64,000 bases of DNA from Flavobacterium sp. ov086 (GTDB lineage Bacteria > Bacteroidota > Bacteroidia > Flavobacteriales > Flavobacteriaceae): assembly GCF_900187965.1 (NCBI RefSeq), contig NZ_FZNL01000013.1, forward strand, positions 62,001 through 126,000. The letters run 5' to 3'. Of the stretch, positions 44,425 through 52,922 are shown piece by piece. Made by a program: the position numbers and the translations under genes. The stretch's first letter is position 1, and the number at the start of each line of letters is the position of its first letter. Below the pieces are notes generated by a model. The model did no database searches, was not told where the DNA came from, and was given only the letters and a program-made list of their open reading frames with translations.

Positions 44425-44788
44425 TGTATTTCAAAACAATTTGTTCAATACAAAAAGCACTGGCAATCCCAAAAGTATAGGCAAGAATATCACTCCACAG
44501 GAAACCTTGTCCGAGAACATATCTGCCAAAAAGAGTTTTTCTAAGTTCGATCATCCAGTTTCCCTGATAAAGCTGCAAAAATTCTATAGAATAACATATT
44601 AATAAGGAGACGACTATAATATATAAGGCTTTTTTATCTGTAAATACAATTCGGACCAATAAGTAAATCATAACGGCATACAGAAAATCGCCAGTAATTA
44701 AAGGGATTTGCGAAATTTTCCTTGACAGAATTCCAAGAAAAATTGTCATTAGAAATAAAATGGAATAATAGATTCTGGATTTCTTCAA
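44405..44788 (-). CDS. DUF2809 membrane protein
   Basis: This 127-residue protein has four membrane helices, with I-L-S-R-K near residue 20, P-L-I-T-G-D-F-L-Y-A near 29, Y-S-I-E-F-L-Q-L-Y near 65 and a conserved L-G-Q-G-F-L-W-S-D-I-L-A-Y near 92. This is the DUF2809 pattern (VanZ-like fold in databases). The function is unknown. The stop overlaps the ABC exporter's 3' end by 20 bp, so the two converge. Confidence 0.82.
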   Translation of the reverse strand: MKKSRIYYSILFLMTIFLGILSRKISQIPLITGDFLYAVMIYLLVRIVFTDKKALYIIVVSLLICYSIEFLQLYQGNWMIELRKTLFGRYVLGQGFLWSDILAYTFGIASAFCIEQIVLKYTNRVSA

Positions 44789-44909
44789 AATTTAACTTTG
44801 GTTGGTATCGTTAGTACTTTTTTGGGTAAACAAAAATACAAAGATTCGGATTGGTTGTTCTTATTTTATAAATTTATCAATTCTATAAACCTCATATTAA
44901 AATAACCAC

Positions 44910-46088
44910 ATGAATACAAGATTTACCATACTGATTTTAACTTTGTTTCTTTTAGGAAATATTGGTTATTCTCAAAAAGACAATTCATTTAATATTAAAA
45001 AGCAGTTCGAATATTGTGCAAATCAGGCTTCTCAGACTTTAAAAGTAATTCCGAATGATGGAACATCTCCAAGAAGTATTGCAACAGGAAGCAAGGAATG
45101 GAAGTTTGTTGATTATAAAGATTGGACAAGCGGTTTCTGGCCGGGAGAATTATGGTATTTATATGAAGCAACGGGAGATAAAAAATGGGGAAAAGAAGCG
45201 GATAAATTTAGCCAATTTTTAAAACCACTATCGGTAAGTAAAGCAAACGATCATGATTTAGGTTTTCAGATTTTTAATAGTTTTGGAAACGGATATCGAT
45301 TGACTAAAAATCCGGCATACAAAGATATTATCCTAAAAACAGCCGATACTTTGGCAACACTTTTTAATCCAAAAGTTGGAACGATTCAGTCTTGGCCACA
45401 TAATAAAATGGGTGGGCACAATACGATTATTGATAATATGATGAATTTAGAGTTGCTTTTCTGGGCTTCTAAAAACGGAGGAAATAAGAAGTTGTATGAT
45501 ATTGCAGTAAAACATGCCGAAACTACCATGAATAATCATTTCAGACCTGATTATTCATCCTATCATGTTATAATTTATGATTATGAAACTGGTAAAAAAA
45601 TAAAAGGGAGAACTGCACAAGGTTACAGCGATGACAGTATGTGGGCGAGAGGTCAGGCTTGGGCGATTTATGGTTTTACAATGGTTTACAGAGAAACAAA
45701 AGATTCTAAATTTCTAGATTTTGCTCATAAAGTAGCGCGTGTTTATTTAGATAGATTAACAACTGATGATTTAATTCCGTATTGGGATTTTAATGCGCCG
45801 GGAATTCCAAATGAGCCTAGAGATGCTTCTGCAGCTGCAATTGTATCTTCGGCATTAATTGAGCTGAGTTCTTATACAAAAGATAAAACTTTAAAAAACG
45901 AATATCTGACTAAATCTAAAAAAATGATTGTTTCGCTTTCAGATCATTATCAAAGTCACGATGTAAACTTTGCTTTTTTACTTCATTCAACAGGACACAA
46001 ACCTGGCGGAAGTGAAATAGATTGTTCTATAAATTACGCCGATTATTATTATCTTGAAGCACTTTTAAGACTTCAGAAATTAAAATAA
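44910..46088 (+). CDS. GH88 unsaturated glucuronyl hydrolase
   Basis: This 392-residue protein has a signal peptide (residues 1-21, ending G-Y-S-Q). The (alpha/alpha)6 barrel shows D-W-T-S-G-F-W-P-G-E-L near residue 68, H-D-L-G-F-Q-I near 113 and R-G-Q-A-W near 247; the aspartates in the first two are the usual catalytic pair. GH88 enzymes hydrolyse the unsaturated uronic end left by polysaccharide lyases (ulvan, glycosaminoglycans, pectin-like). No SusC/D or lyase gene is next to it, so it is an orphan of its usual locus. Confidence 0.9.
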   Translation: MNTRFTILILTLFLLGNIGYSQKDNSFNIKKQFEYCANQASQTLKVIPNDGTSPRSIATGSKEWKFVDYKDWTSGFWPGELWYLYEATGDKKWGKEADKFSQFLKPLSVSKANDHDLGFQIFNSFGNGYRLTKNPAYKDIILKTADTLATLFNPKVGTIQSWPHNKMGGHNTIIDNMMNLELLFWASKNGGNKKLYDIAVKHAETTMNNHFRPDYSSYHVIIYDYETGKKIKGRTAQGYSDDSMWARGQAWAIYGFTMVYRETKDSKFLDFAHKVARVYLDRLTTDDLIPYWDFNAPGIPNEPRDASAAAIVSSALIELSSYTKDKTLKNEYLTKSKKMIVSLSDHYQSHDVNFAFLLHSTGHKPGGSEIDCSINYADYYYLEALLRLQKLK

Positions 46089-46100
46089 AATTATAAAATT

Positions 46101-46505
46101 ATGATCAGGAAAATAAGTCAAATCTCGTTTGCAATTATGGTTGTTTTAATGCTGGTAAGCTGTAAAAATACCAAACAAAAACTTCAGGAATATGTTGTTT
46201 CCTATAATGCTGCTGCCAAAAGTTTTAAAGGTGATCACGTAACACTTACAACTGCAAGGGGCTATATAAACGACAATAAAATTGAATTGCGTTTTGAAAC
46301 CAGTTTAGAAAAAAATGTATCGAATGAAGCTTCGGCTAATAAAGACTTTCCAAACTTGTTGAAACAAATGATAAATAAAGATCAGATTCCTAAGCAATTG
46401 GTTGAAGAAGGAGTGCAATTTGATGCTTATTATCTGGCGAATGACAATACCGTTCTTATGAAGCAAATAATTAATAAGGAAGAAATAGCCGGATTATTAA
46501 AATAA
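46101..46505 (+). CDS. Lipoprotein of unknown function
   Basis: This 134-residue protein has a lipobox L-V-S-C (Cys21). The mature part is alpha/beta-mixed with no domain I know. It starts 12 bp after the GH88 gene, so they are co-transcribed. It may be a short surface protein of the same pathway. Confidence 0.65.
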   Translation: MIRKISQISFAIMVVLMLVSCKNTKQKLQEYVVSYNAAAKSFKGDHVTLTTARGYINDNKIELRFETSLEKNVSNEASANKDFPNLLKQMINKDQIPKQLVEEGVQFDAYYLANDNTVLMKQIINKEEIAGLLK

Positions 46506-46550
46506 CAAGAATGTTGTTTTAAACAGCATTTGATGAAAATATTTCTAATG

Positions 46551-46582
46551 AAAAGTTTCTTTGTGAATTCAAAGAGACTTTT
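46551..46582. terminator. Hairpin between converging genes
   Basis: AAAAGTTTCTTT pairs with AAAGAGACTTTT (one wobble). The right arm overlaps the last codons of the GltB-like gene. Confidence 0.6.
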
Positions 46583-48101
46583 TGTCATTAATGTGTTTAG
46601 CTACATTCGTTAAAATATCCGGAAAATAAGAATCGGATAGGTTTCCAAATTCGTCGCCACGCATAAAGATGTTAATGTCAACATCAGCAAAATTTTTCTT
46701 GCCGGCTGCAGCCAAAAGTTCATTTGCAGCGTGCAAAGTATTTTTATGGAAATGATAAACACGATCTGATTTATCGGTTACAACAAGACCTTTCATAAGC
46801 ATTTTGTTTTGAGTTGCAACTCCGGTAGGACATTCGTTATTATGACAACGCAATGCCTGAATACAACCTAAGGAGAACATGAAACCACGAGCACTATTGC
46901 ACATGTCTGCCCCCAAAGCAACGGCATGTAAAATAGAATATCCGGAAATAATTTTTCCGCTGCCAATAATGCGTATTTTATCTCGAATATTCAGTCTGAC
47001 CAATGTTTTGTTTACAAAGATTAAAGCCGGTTCAAAAGGCATTCCAACGCCATCTGCAAATTCTAACGGAGCAGCTCCGGTACCTCCTTCGGCACCATCA
47101 ACGGTTATGAAATCAGGAAAAATATCTTCGGCAATCATCTCGTGACAAATAGCTTCAAATTCGTTGGTGTTACCAATACATAATTTAAATCCAATAGGTT
47201 TTCCGTTTGATAATTCACGCAATCGCGCAATAAAATGAATAAGTCCTTTGCTGTCTGAAAAAGCATGATGCCCGGGAGGAGAAAGAATCATTGTATGTGG
47301 TTCAACGCCTCTTATTTTTGCAATTTGTACGGTGTTTTTAGCCGCAGGAAGTACACCACCATGACCTGGTTTTGCACCTTGCGAAAGCTTAATCTCAATC
47401 ATTTTTACGTTAGGAAGATTGGCTTTTTCTGAGAATTTTTCAGGATCAAAATTTCCTTCAGCATTTCGGCATCCAAAATATCCTGTTCCAATTTGCCACG
47501 TAATATCGCCACCGCCTGCAAGATGAAATTCGGTTAAACCACCTTCTCCAGTATTTTGATAGAAATTTCCTTTTTTAGCACCAATGTTTATGGCGCGAAC
47601 CGCATTTTCGCTTAGCGAACCAAAACTCATAGCCGAAACATTAAATAAAGAAGCAAGATAGGGTTGTTTACAATCTTTCCCGCCTACTAATACACGAGGT
47701 AATTCTTCGTTAACTTTTGCGGGAAAAACAGAATGTTTTATTCCTTCGTAACTATCATGATTTAAGTTTTGTTGTGTTCCAAAAGGTGTGCTTGAATCGA
47801 TATTTTTGGCTCTTTGGTACACTAAGGAACGCTGATTTCTGGAGAATGGTTTTCCATCAGTCGATCTTTCGATAAAATATTGCTGAATTTCAGGAGCAAT
47901 CATTTCAAATAAATATCTGAAATAGCCTAAAACCGGGAAATTTCTTAGAATAGCATGTTTAGTTTGAGTTGTATTGTAAACACCAACAATTAATAGTATT
48001 GGCAAAAGAATAACGAGTAAAAAACCGCGGTCAGTATAGTAATAAGTTACTGCAACAATTAGAAACAATAAGAATCCGTAGATAAAGAATTTTTTTCTCA
48101 T
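46569..48101 (-). CDS. FMN-binding glutamate synthase-family protein
   Basis: This 510-residue protein has two N-terminal membrane helices (about 7-40) and a GltB-type FMN barrel. N-T-G-E-G-G-L-T-E near 188, E-I-K-L-S-Q-G-A-K-P-G-H-G-G near 237, D-G-A-E-G-G-T-G-A-A-P near 339 and a Cys-rich C-H-N-N-E-C-P-T-G-V near 427 are typical. It lacks the glutaminase half of GltB. Relatives are predicted NAD(P)-linked glutamate-synthase-like enzymes of unknown substrate; membrane helices suggest it is tied to the inner membrane. Confidence 0.85.
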   Translation of the reverse strand: MRKKFFIYGFLLFLIVAVTYYYTDRGFLLVILLPILLIVGVYNTTQTKHAILRNFPVLGYFRYLFEMIAPEIQQYFIERSTDGKPFSRNQRSLVYQRAKNIDSSTPFGTQQNLNHDSYEGIKHSVFPAKVNEELPRVLVGGKDCKQPYLASLFNVSAMSFGSLSENAVRAINIGAKKGNFYQNTGEGGLTEFHLAGGGDITWQIGTGYFGCRNAEGNFDPEKFSEKANLPNVKMIEIKLSQGAKPGHGGVLPAAKNTVQIAKIRGVEPHTMILSPPGHHAFSDSKGLIHFIARLRELSNGKPIGFKLCIGNTNEFEAICHEMIAEDIFPDFITVDGAEGGTGAAPLEFADGVGMPFEPALIFVNKTLVRLNIRDKIRIIGSGKIISGYSILHAVALGADMCNSARGFMFSLGCIQALRCHNNECPTGVATQNKMLMKGLVVTDKSDRVYHFHKNTLHAANELLAAAGKKNFADVDINIFMRGDEFGNLSDSYFPDILTNVAKHINDKKSL

Positions 48102-48135
48102 GTTTTTAAAATTTTAATATATGATAATTTAATAA

Positions 48136-48918
48136 TTAGTTGAAACGTAATCGAACGTAAACATGTTTAATTCCTTTTTTGTCTGATTCTCTTTCGTCGA
48201 TTTCAAGAATTTCAGTCAAAGATTTTAACATTGGCGTAAGCTTAGAAAAACCATAGTTTCTTGGGTCAAATTCAGGTTTCTTCTTAACGATTAAATTTCC
48301 TACATCGCCCAAAAATGCCCAGCCATCGTCGTCTTCAATATCTTCAATAGTGGCTTCAATAAGTTCGATGGTTTGCTTGTCAATTTTATGTAAAGCTTTT
48401 TCGGCGGGTTTTTCTACAGGTTTTTTGGCATCAGCGGCAGCGGTAACTTTTGGTTTTTTCTTCTGGATTGCTCCATCCAAAACTTCAATATAAATAAATC
48501 TGTCACAGGCTACTATAAAGGAGTTTGGCGTTTTCTTTTCGCCAATACCAATAACTTTCATGCCAGATTCACGAAGGCGAATTGCCAAACGGGTAAAATC
48601 GCTATCGCTCGAAACAATGCAAAATCCATCTAGTTTACCGGAATAAAGCAAATCCATTGCATCGATAATTAAGGCAGAATCTGAGGAGTTTTTTCCAACA
48701 GTATAACTGTATTGTTGAATAGGAGTGATGGCATGTTCGAGTAAAACACCTTTCCAGCCATTAGAATTTGGTTTGGTCCAGTCTGCATAAATACGTTTTG
48801 TAGTTGGTGTTCCAAATTTCGTTATTTCTTCCATCATACCTTTTACGTTGCTGTACGGAACGTTGTCGGCATCAATAAGAACGGCTAATTTTAGATCTTT
48901 AGAGTTGCTTAAAGCCAT
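48136..48918 (-). CDS. NYN-domain protein with LOTUS/OST-HTH end
   Basis: This 260-residue protein has an N-terminal NYN (PIN-like) nuclease domain with L-I-D-A-D-N-V near residue 15, D-S-A-L-I-I-D-A near 80 and S-S-D-S-D-F-T near 103; the aspartates are the metal ligands. After a Lys/Ala linker (about 153-180), the C-terminal 80 residues match the OST-HTH/LOTUS domain (D-D-G-W-A-F-L-G-D-V, N-Y-G-F-S-K-L). It resembles the LabA/MARF1 group of RNA-binding, possibly RNA-cleaving, proteins. Confidence 0.87.
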   Translation of the reverse strand: MALSNSKDLKLAVLIDADNVPYSNVKGMMEEITKFGTPTTKRIYADWTKPNSNGWKGVLLEHAITPIQQYSYTVGKNSSDSALIIDAMDLLYSGKLDGFCIVSSDSDFTRLAIRLRESGMKVIGIGEKKTPNSFIVACDRFIYIEVLDGAIQKKKPKVTAAADAKKPVEKPAEKALHKIDKQTIELIEATIEDIEDDDGWAFLGDVGNLIVKKKPEFDPRNYGFSKLTPMLKSLTEILEIDERESDKKGIKHVYVRLRFN

Positions 48919-49052
48919 TATTTAGGTATTAAAAAAATTAGATAAATTCAAAGGTAAAACTAAAATTGGTTTTATGGGAATTTGATCTTAAATAAGTCTT
49001 TTTCCGGATATTAATTATTTTGATTATAAATAAGATATTTTTTATAAAAATT

Positions 49053-49078
49053 AATTAAGGATAAATTTGTCTTTTAAT
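49053..49078 (+). promoter_or_regulatory. NO-regulon inverted repeat before rrf2
   Basis: AATTAAGGAT-AAATTT-GTCTTTTAAT matches the consensus AATAAAAGAC-N6-GTCTTTTATT at 16 of 20 arm positions. It overlaps the -33 element (TTTG 49066-49069) and lies 42 bp before the rrf2 ATG, so it may mediate autoregulation. Compare 50157 and 55195. Confidence 0.65.
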
Positions 49079-49097
49079 GCTTCTTTGAATATATTTG
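49066..49097 (+). promoter_or_regulatory. Promoter of the Rrf2 regulator gene
   Basis: TTTG (49066-49069), 20-nt spacer, TATATTTG (49090-49097). It overlaps the inverted repeat at 49053-49078, as expected of a repressible promoter. Confidence 0.7.
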
Positions 49098-49119
49098 TAA
49101 TCAATTTAATCCATTTTTT

Positions 49120-49569
49120 ATGTTTTCAAAAGCATGTGAGTACGGCATTCGGGCTTCTATATTTATTGCTACCAAATCGTCAGAAGGAATTCGGGTCGGG
49201 ATAAAAGATGTGGCAAAAGAAATAGATTCTCCGGAACCTTTTACGGCCAAAATAATGCAGATTCTGACTAAGAATGGTATTATTATTTCGGCAAAAGGAG
49301 TTGGTGGCGGTTTTGAGGTTTCAAATGAAGCTGTAAAATCTATAAAACTAATCCAAATTGTAGATGCAATTGATGGCGATGCCATTTATAAAGGCTGCGG
49401 TATTGGGCTTAAAGAATGTTCAGAAACGCATCCTTGTCCGGTTCATAATGAGTTTAAAAAAATCCGTGAATTATTACTGGCAATGCTTTCCAATACTACA
49501 TTAGAACAGTTGGCTTCGGGAGTAAATTCCGGAGATTTTTATTTGAAAACATTAATTAAAAACGAATAA
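49120..49569 (+). CDS. Rrf2-family iron-sulfur regulator (NsrR-like)
   Basis: This 149-residue protein has an N-terminal winged helix with V-A-K-E-I-D and K-G-V-G-G-G-F-E (residues 60-66). The Rrf2 cluster loop K-G-C-G-I-G-L-K-E-C-x5-C-P-V-H puts cysteines at 93, 100 and 106, the spacing that binds an Fe-S cluster in NsrR. NsrR senses nitric oxide. The neighbours (azurin, Ric, NirK and an oxidase-like protein) fit NO sensing, and the gene has the shared operator upstream. Autoregulation is inferred. Confidence 0.88.
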   Translation: MFSKACEYGIRASIFIATKSSEGIRVGIKDVAKEIDSPEPFTAKIMQILTKNGIIISAKGVGGGFEVSNEAVKSIKLIQIVDAIDGDAIYKGCGIGLKECSETHPCPVHNEFKKIRELLLAMLSNTTLEQLASGVNSGDFYLKTLIKNE

Positions 49570-49594
49570 AATATTATAATTTAAATACTTAATA

Positions 49595-50110
49595 ATGAAT
49601 AAAAGAATTAAAATTTCGATGATAATGCTAATGGGATTTTTAGCAGTAACTTCTTGCGGAAAAAAAGAAACAGCACCAACTGATGAGCAAACAGAAGCTA
49701 ACGAATCAACTGGTGAGGGAGAAACTCCTGCTGTAAGCAATGTTTTGGTTATTGAAGGAAACGATCAAATGCAGTTTAATGAAACAGAATTGCATGCTGT
49801 TGCCGGAAAACCAATTACCTTAACGCTAAAACATGTTGGTCAAACGCCAAAAGAAGCAATGGGACATAATTTAGTGATTTTGCAAGAAGGTACAGATGAA
49901 GCTGCTTTTGCAACAAAAGCAATGGCGGCAAAAGACACTGATTATATTCCTGCATCAGAAAAAGCATCAATTGTAGCGCATACTAAATTACTTGGTGGAG
50001 GAGAAGAGGATACAATCGAATTTACTATTGATAAAAAAGGAACTTATAACTTTTTATGTACTTTTCCGGGGCATTATGCAATGATGAAAGGTGTTTTAAT
50101 AGTAGAATAA
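49595..50110 (+). CDS. Azurin-type blue copper lipoprotein
   Basis: This 171-residue protein has a lipobox T-S-C (Cys21), a Glu/Thr-rich spacer to about residue 48, and an azurin fold. Copper ligands fit H91 (in M-G-H-N-L-V), C155, H160 and M164 (in F-L-C-T-F-P-G-H-Y-A-M-M). Azurin shuttles electrons to nitrite or cytochrome enzymes in the periplasm, consistent with the copper nitrite reductase nearby. It lies 25 bp after rrf2. Confidence 0.9.
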   Translation: MNKRIKISMIMLMGFLAVTSCGKKETAPTDEQTEANESTGEGETPAVSNVLVIEGNDQMQFNETELHAVAGKPITLTLKHVGQTPKEAMGHNLVILQEGTDEAAFATKAMAAKDTDYIPASEKASIVAHTKLLGGGEEDTIEFTIDKKGTYNFLCTFPGHYAMMKGVLIVE

Positions 50111-50116
50111 AGTATA

Positions 50117-50148
50117 AACTCTAATGCTTTTAAGTGCTGGAGTTTTTT
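50117..50148 (+). terminator. Terminator after azurin
   Basis: AACTCTAATGC pairs imperfectly with GTGCTGGAGTT around TTTTAA and is followed by TTTTT. It separates azurin from ric, which has its own operator. Confidence 0.55.
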
Positions 50149-50152
50149 AATA

Positions 50153-50186
50153 TCACAATAAAAGATAGTTTTGTCTTTTATTGTGA
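50153..50186 (+). promoter_or_regulatory. NO-regulon inverted repeat before ric
   Basis: TCACAATAAAAGAT-N6-GTCTTTTATTGTGA is a dyad with 13 of 14 paired positions; its core (50157-50182) matches the sites at 49053 and 55195. It lies 33 bp before the ric ATG (core 37 bp). Confidence 0.75.
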
Positions 50187-50218
50187 TTTCAATAAATAAT
50201 AAATTAAATAAAAGTAAA

Positions 50219-50941
50219 ATGGAAAATTTAAAAAATAAAACAATTGGTTCATTTGTAGCACAGGATTTTAGAACAGCTGCGGTATTTACAAAATATCAAA
50301 TCGATTTTTGCTGTAAAGGCAACAGAACTCTTGCTGAAGTTTGCGAAAAACAAGAAATCGACGCAGATGTTTTACTGCAAAATGTTTATGATGTTCTTCA
50401 GTCTGAAAAAGGGAATACAATTGACTTTAATTCTTGGCCTTTAGATTTATTAGTAGATTATATTGAGAAAACGCATCACCGTTATGTAGAAGAGAAAACA
50501 ACGGTTCTTATTCAGTTTTTAGATAAATTATGCAGTGTTCATGGCGCAGGTCATCCGGAATTGTTTAAAATAAATGAATTGTTTACAGCAGGTGCGGGCG
50601 AGCTTTCTCAACATATGAAAAAAGAAGAATTGATGTTATTCCCTTTTATCAAAAGAATGGTTAAAACCAAAGAAGCTAATGGTGTTTTATCTCAACCTTC
50701 TTTTGGGACGGTATCAAATCCAATTGCAATGATGATGCAGGAACATGATAATGAAGGAGAACGCTTTAGAGAAATCGCAATTTTAACTAATAATTATACT
50801 GCGCCAAGTGATGGCTGTACCACTTATAAAGTAACTTTTGCAATGCTAAAAGAGTTTGAAGAAGATTTGCACAAGCATATTCATCTTGAGAATAATATTT
50901 TGTTTCCTAAAGCTGTAATTTTAGAACAAGAGTTCGCTTAG
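50219..50941 (+). CDS. ric: Iron-sulfur cluster repair di-iron protein Ric (ScdA/YtfE)
   Basis: This protein has 240 residues from ATG 50219; the frame opens at 50171 inside the operator and is not used. The N-terminal ScdA_N part has Y-Q-I-D-F-C-C-K-G near residue 26. The hemerythrin-like domain has histidines in T-H-H-R-Y, H-G-A-G-H-P-E, Q-H-M-K-K-E-E, E-H-D-N-E-G and K-H-I-H-L-E-N, the set that binds two irons. It restores Fe-S clusters harmed by nitric oxide or peroxide. The shared operator upstream supports NO control. Confidence 0.93.
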   Translation: MENLKNKTIGSFVAQDFRTAAVFTKYQIDFCCKGNRTLAEVCEKQEIDADVLLQNVYDVLQSEKGNTIDFNSWPLDLLVDYIEKTHHRYVEEKTTVLIQFLDKLCSVHGAGHPELFKINELFTAGAGELSQHMKKEELMLFPFIKRMVKTKEANGVLSQPSFGTVSNPIAMMMQEHDNEGERFREIAILTNNYTAPSDGCTTYKVTFAMLKEFEEDLHKHIHLENNILFPKAVILEQEFA

Positions 50942-50959
50942 AATAATAAGGTTAGAAAG

Positions 50960-51012
50960 AAATGCACTAAGCGAATCCTATCAAAATGGATTGTTCTTAG
51001 TGCATTTTTATT
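50960..51012 (+). terminator. Hairpin terminator after ric
   Basis: AAATGCACTAAG (50960-50971) pairs perfectly with CTTAGTGCATTT (50996-51007), with an inner AATCC/GGATT stem in the loop and T's after. It overlaps no coding region that I accept. Confidence 0.7.
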
Positions 51013-51038
51013 TAAAAGAAAATAAAACCAGATCTGTA

Positions 51039-52259
51039 ATGAACTCACAAAGAAGTTGGATAATATGTTGCTTTTTTAATTTTCTGATAGCGGCAGTTAT
51101 GGGATTGTTAATGCGTTTCTCTTTTTTGTTTCCTTTAAAAAGTATAAACTATATTTATACGCTTCATGCGCATTCTCATGTTGCGATGTTGGGCTGGGTT
51201 TATTTGATGATTTACGTTTTGGTAGTTCATTTTTTTATTCCAAAAGATAAAAGTCAGAAACCAATTTATAATCAATTATTCTGGATTACTGAATTTAGTG
51301 TTATCGGAATGATGATTTCATTTCCAATTCAAGGATATGCTTTGTTTTCGATTGTATTTTCGACGTTACATATTTTATTGAGTTATGTTTTTTGCTGGCT
51401 AGTTTGGAGAGATTGTTCTAATGGCAGAATATGTGATAAAAGACTTTTGCAAATGGCAATTCTGTTTATGGTATTTTCTACATTTGGAGTTTGGTGTTTA
51501 GGACCAACAATAAATATGTTGGGAAAACAAAGTTCTTTTTATCAAATAGCCATTCAGTTTTTTCTGCATTTTCAATTTAATGGCTGGTTTTTATTTGCTG
51601 TTTTGGCTTTGTTTCTTAAACAGTTTAAAAATAAAATAGCGGTAAACGAATTTAGAATTTTTTCGACATTACTTATAATAGCTACTTTGCTTACGGTTGC
51701 ATTTCCTGTAAGCTGGTATATTAAAAATAGTATTTTGAATGCGACCAATACAGTTGGAGTTCTGTTGCAATTGGTTTCTTTTATTTATTTCTACAGAATG
51801 CTGAAACCTCAAATAAAGCAGTTCAAAACGAATTTAGATGCAACAGCGAAATTGGCTTATAGTTTGGCATTATGGTCTTTATTTCTAAAAATTGGAATAC
51901 AATTAATGGTTGTTATACCTGATCTTGCTGAAGTTTCACATCAAATTAGAAATTGGGTTATTGGATTTATTCACTTAACAACATTAGGAATCATAACAGG
52001 ATTTTTATTGGGTATATTGTTTCAGAACAAACTTTTATCAAGTCAATCCTATTGGTTTAAAATTGGAATAAAATCTTTTTTTCTGGGATATGCGTTGACT
52101 GAAATATTCTTGTTTTTACAAGGAATCTTTTTTTATCAAAATAAGGGATTACTTTTTGGGTATTACGAAAGTGTTTTTGGAGCCAGTATTTTTATAATCA
52201 TCGGTTTGATATTAATGATTACTTCAATACTAAAAACAAAAAAAACAAGAGTCGATTAA
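51039..52259 (+). CDS. Heme-copper-oxidase-like membrane protein
   Basis: This protein has 406 residues from ATG 51039; the longer frame from 50991 would start inside the ric terminator. About 12 membrane helices. H-A-H-S-H-V-A-M-L-G-W at 43-53 resembles the low-spin heme histidine region of cbb3/NorB subunit I, and F-L-H-F-Q-F-N-G-W near 176 and H-Q-I-R-N-W/H-L-T-T-L-G at 301-315 offer further histidines. The HH pair and H-P-E-V-Y of true CuB sites are missing. It may be an accessory or sensor form. NO-linked neighbours suggest a nitrogen-oxide role. Confidence 0.6.
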   Translation: MNSQRSWIICCFFNFLIAAVMGLLMRFSFLFPLKSINYIYTLHAHSHVAMLGWVYLMIYVLVVHFFIPKDKSQKPIYNQLFWITEFSVIGMMISFPIQGYALFSIVFSTLHILLSYVFCWLVWRDCSNGRICDKRLLQMAILFMVFSTFGVWCLGPTINMLGKQSSFYQIAIQFFLHFQFNGWFLFAVLALFLKQFKNKIAVNEFRIFSTLLIIATLLTVAFPVSWYIKNSILNATNTVGVLLQLVSFIYFYRMLKPQIKQFKTNLDATAKLAYSLALWSLFLKIGIQLMVVIPDLAEVSHQIRNWVIGFIHLTTLGIITGFLLGILFQNKLLSSQSYWFKIGIKSFFLGYALTEIFLFLQGIFFYQNKGLLFGYYESVFGASIFIIIGLILMITSILKTKKTRVD

Positions 52260-52275
52260 TTAAAATCGCCTCTTG
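52246..52275. terminator. Terminator between converging genes
   Basis: CAAGAG-T-CGATT (from 52246) pairs with AATCG-C-CTCTTG (to 52275) around AATTAA and overlaps the stop of the upstream gene. Confidence 0.6.
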
Positions 52276-52300
52276 CTTTCTTCCGAATCAACCTTAAAAA

Positions 52301-52903
52301 TTATATTTTTTGAGCTTCGTTATTTATTGTTTTCACTGTCTCTGCATTATTCACGCCCAAGCCTTCTTGCTGAAATATCAATTCGCCATCAGGATTAAAA
52401 ACGCTTATAATATTAGAATGAGAAAAATCCATAGGAGAAATTTGTTTGTAATTTATTGCCAGAACAGCAGCAAATTCACGTGTGTTTTCTTCTGTAGAAC
52501 GAAGAAATATCCAAGGGTTTTGATTCATTTTATTGACTATTGCAAAAGCTTTTAATTTTTGAGGTGTATCAGTTTTCGGATCTATACTTACCAAAATAAG
52601 TTTGACATTTTTTTTGGTTTTTTGATCTAGTTTTTTCTCGATATCTCTCATATCTGCCACTAATCTGGGACACGCAGCTTTGCAGGAAGTATAAATCATA
52701 ACCATAACAAGGACATTCCCTTTAAGGCTTTTTAGTTCGATGTTTTTCCCATCTTGCGTAGTCCATTGAGAAGGCAAATTATAAATGGACAGATCTGTTA
52801 TTTCTTTAGTTTCTACTTTTGGTTTGTTTTCTTCTTTCTTAGAATCCTTACAGCTTTGTAAAGTAAAAAGAAGCATAAAAAACACAATTATTGATTTTTT
52901 CAT
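52301..52903 (-). CDS. SCO/SenC-type copper chaperone or thiol oxidoreductase
   Basis: This protein has 200 residues from ATG 52903. A lipobox L-Q-S-C (Cys18), the C-K-A-A-C motif (C74 and C78, the CxxxC of SCO proteins) and H162 (in F-S-H-S-N) form the copper site. SCO proteins load copper into oxidases and other copper enzymes; here the partner is presumably NirK, since the order nirK-SUMF1-SCO runs in one direction with 13 and 19 bp gaps. Confidence 0.9.
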   Translation of the reverse strand: MKKSIIVFFMLLFTLQSCKDSKKEENKPKVETKEITDLSIYNLPSQWTTQDGKNIELKSLKGNVLVMVMIYTSCKAACPRLVADMRDIEKKLDQKTKKNVKLILVSIDPKTDTPQKLKAFAIVNKMNQNPWIFLRSTEENTREFAAVLAINYKQISPMDFSHSNIISVFNPDGELIFQQEGLGVNNAETVKTINNEAQKI

Positions 52904-52922
52904 TTTTAAAATGATTTTGTAA

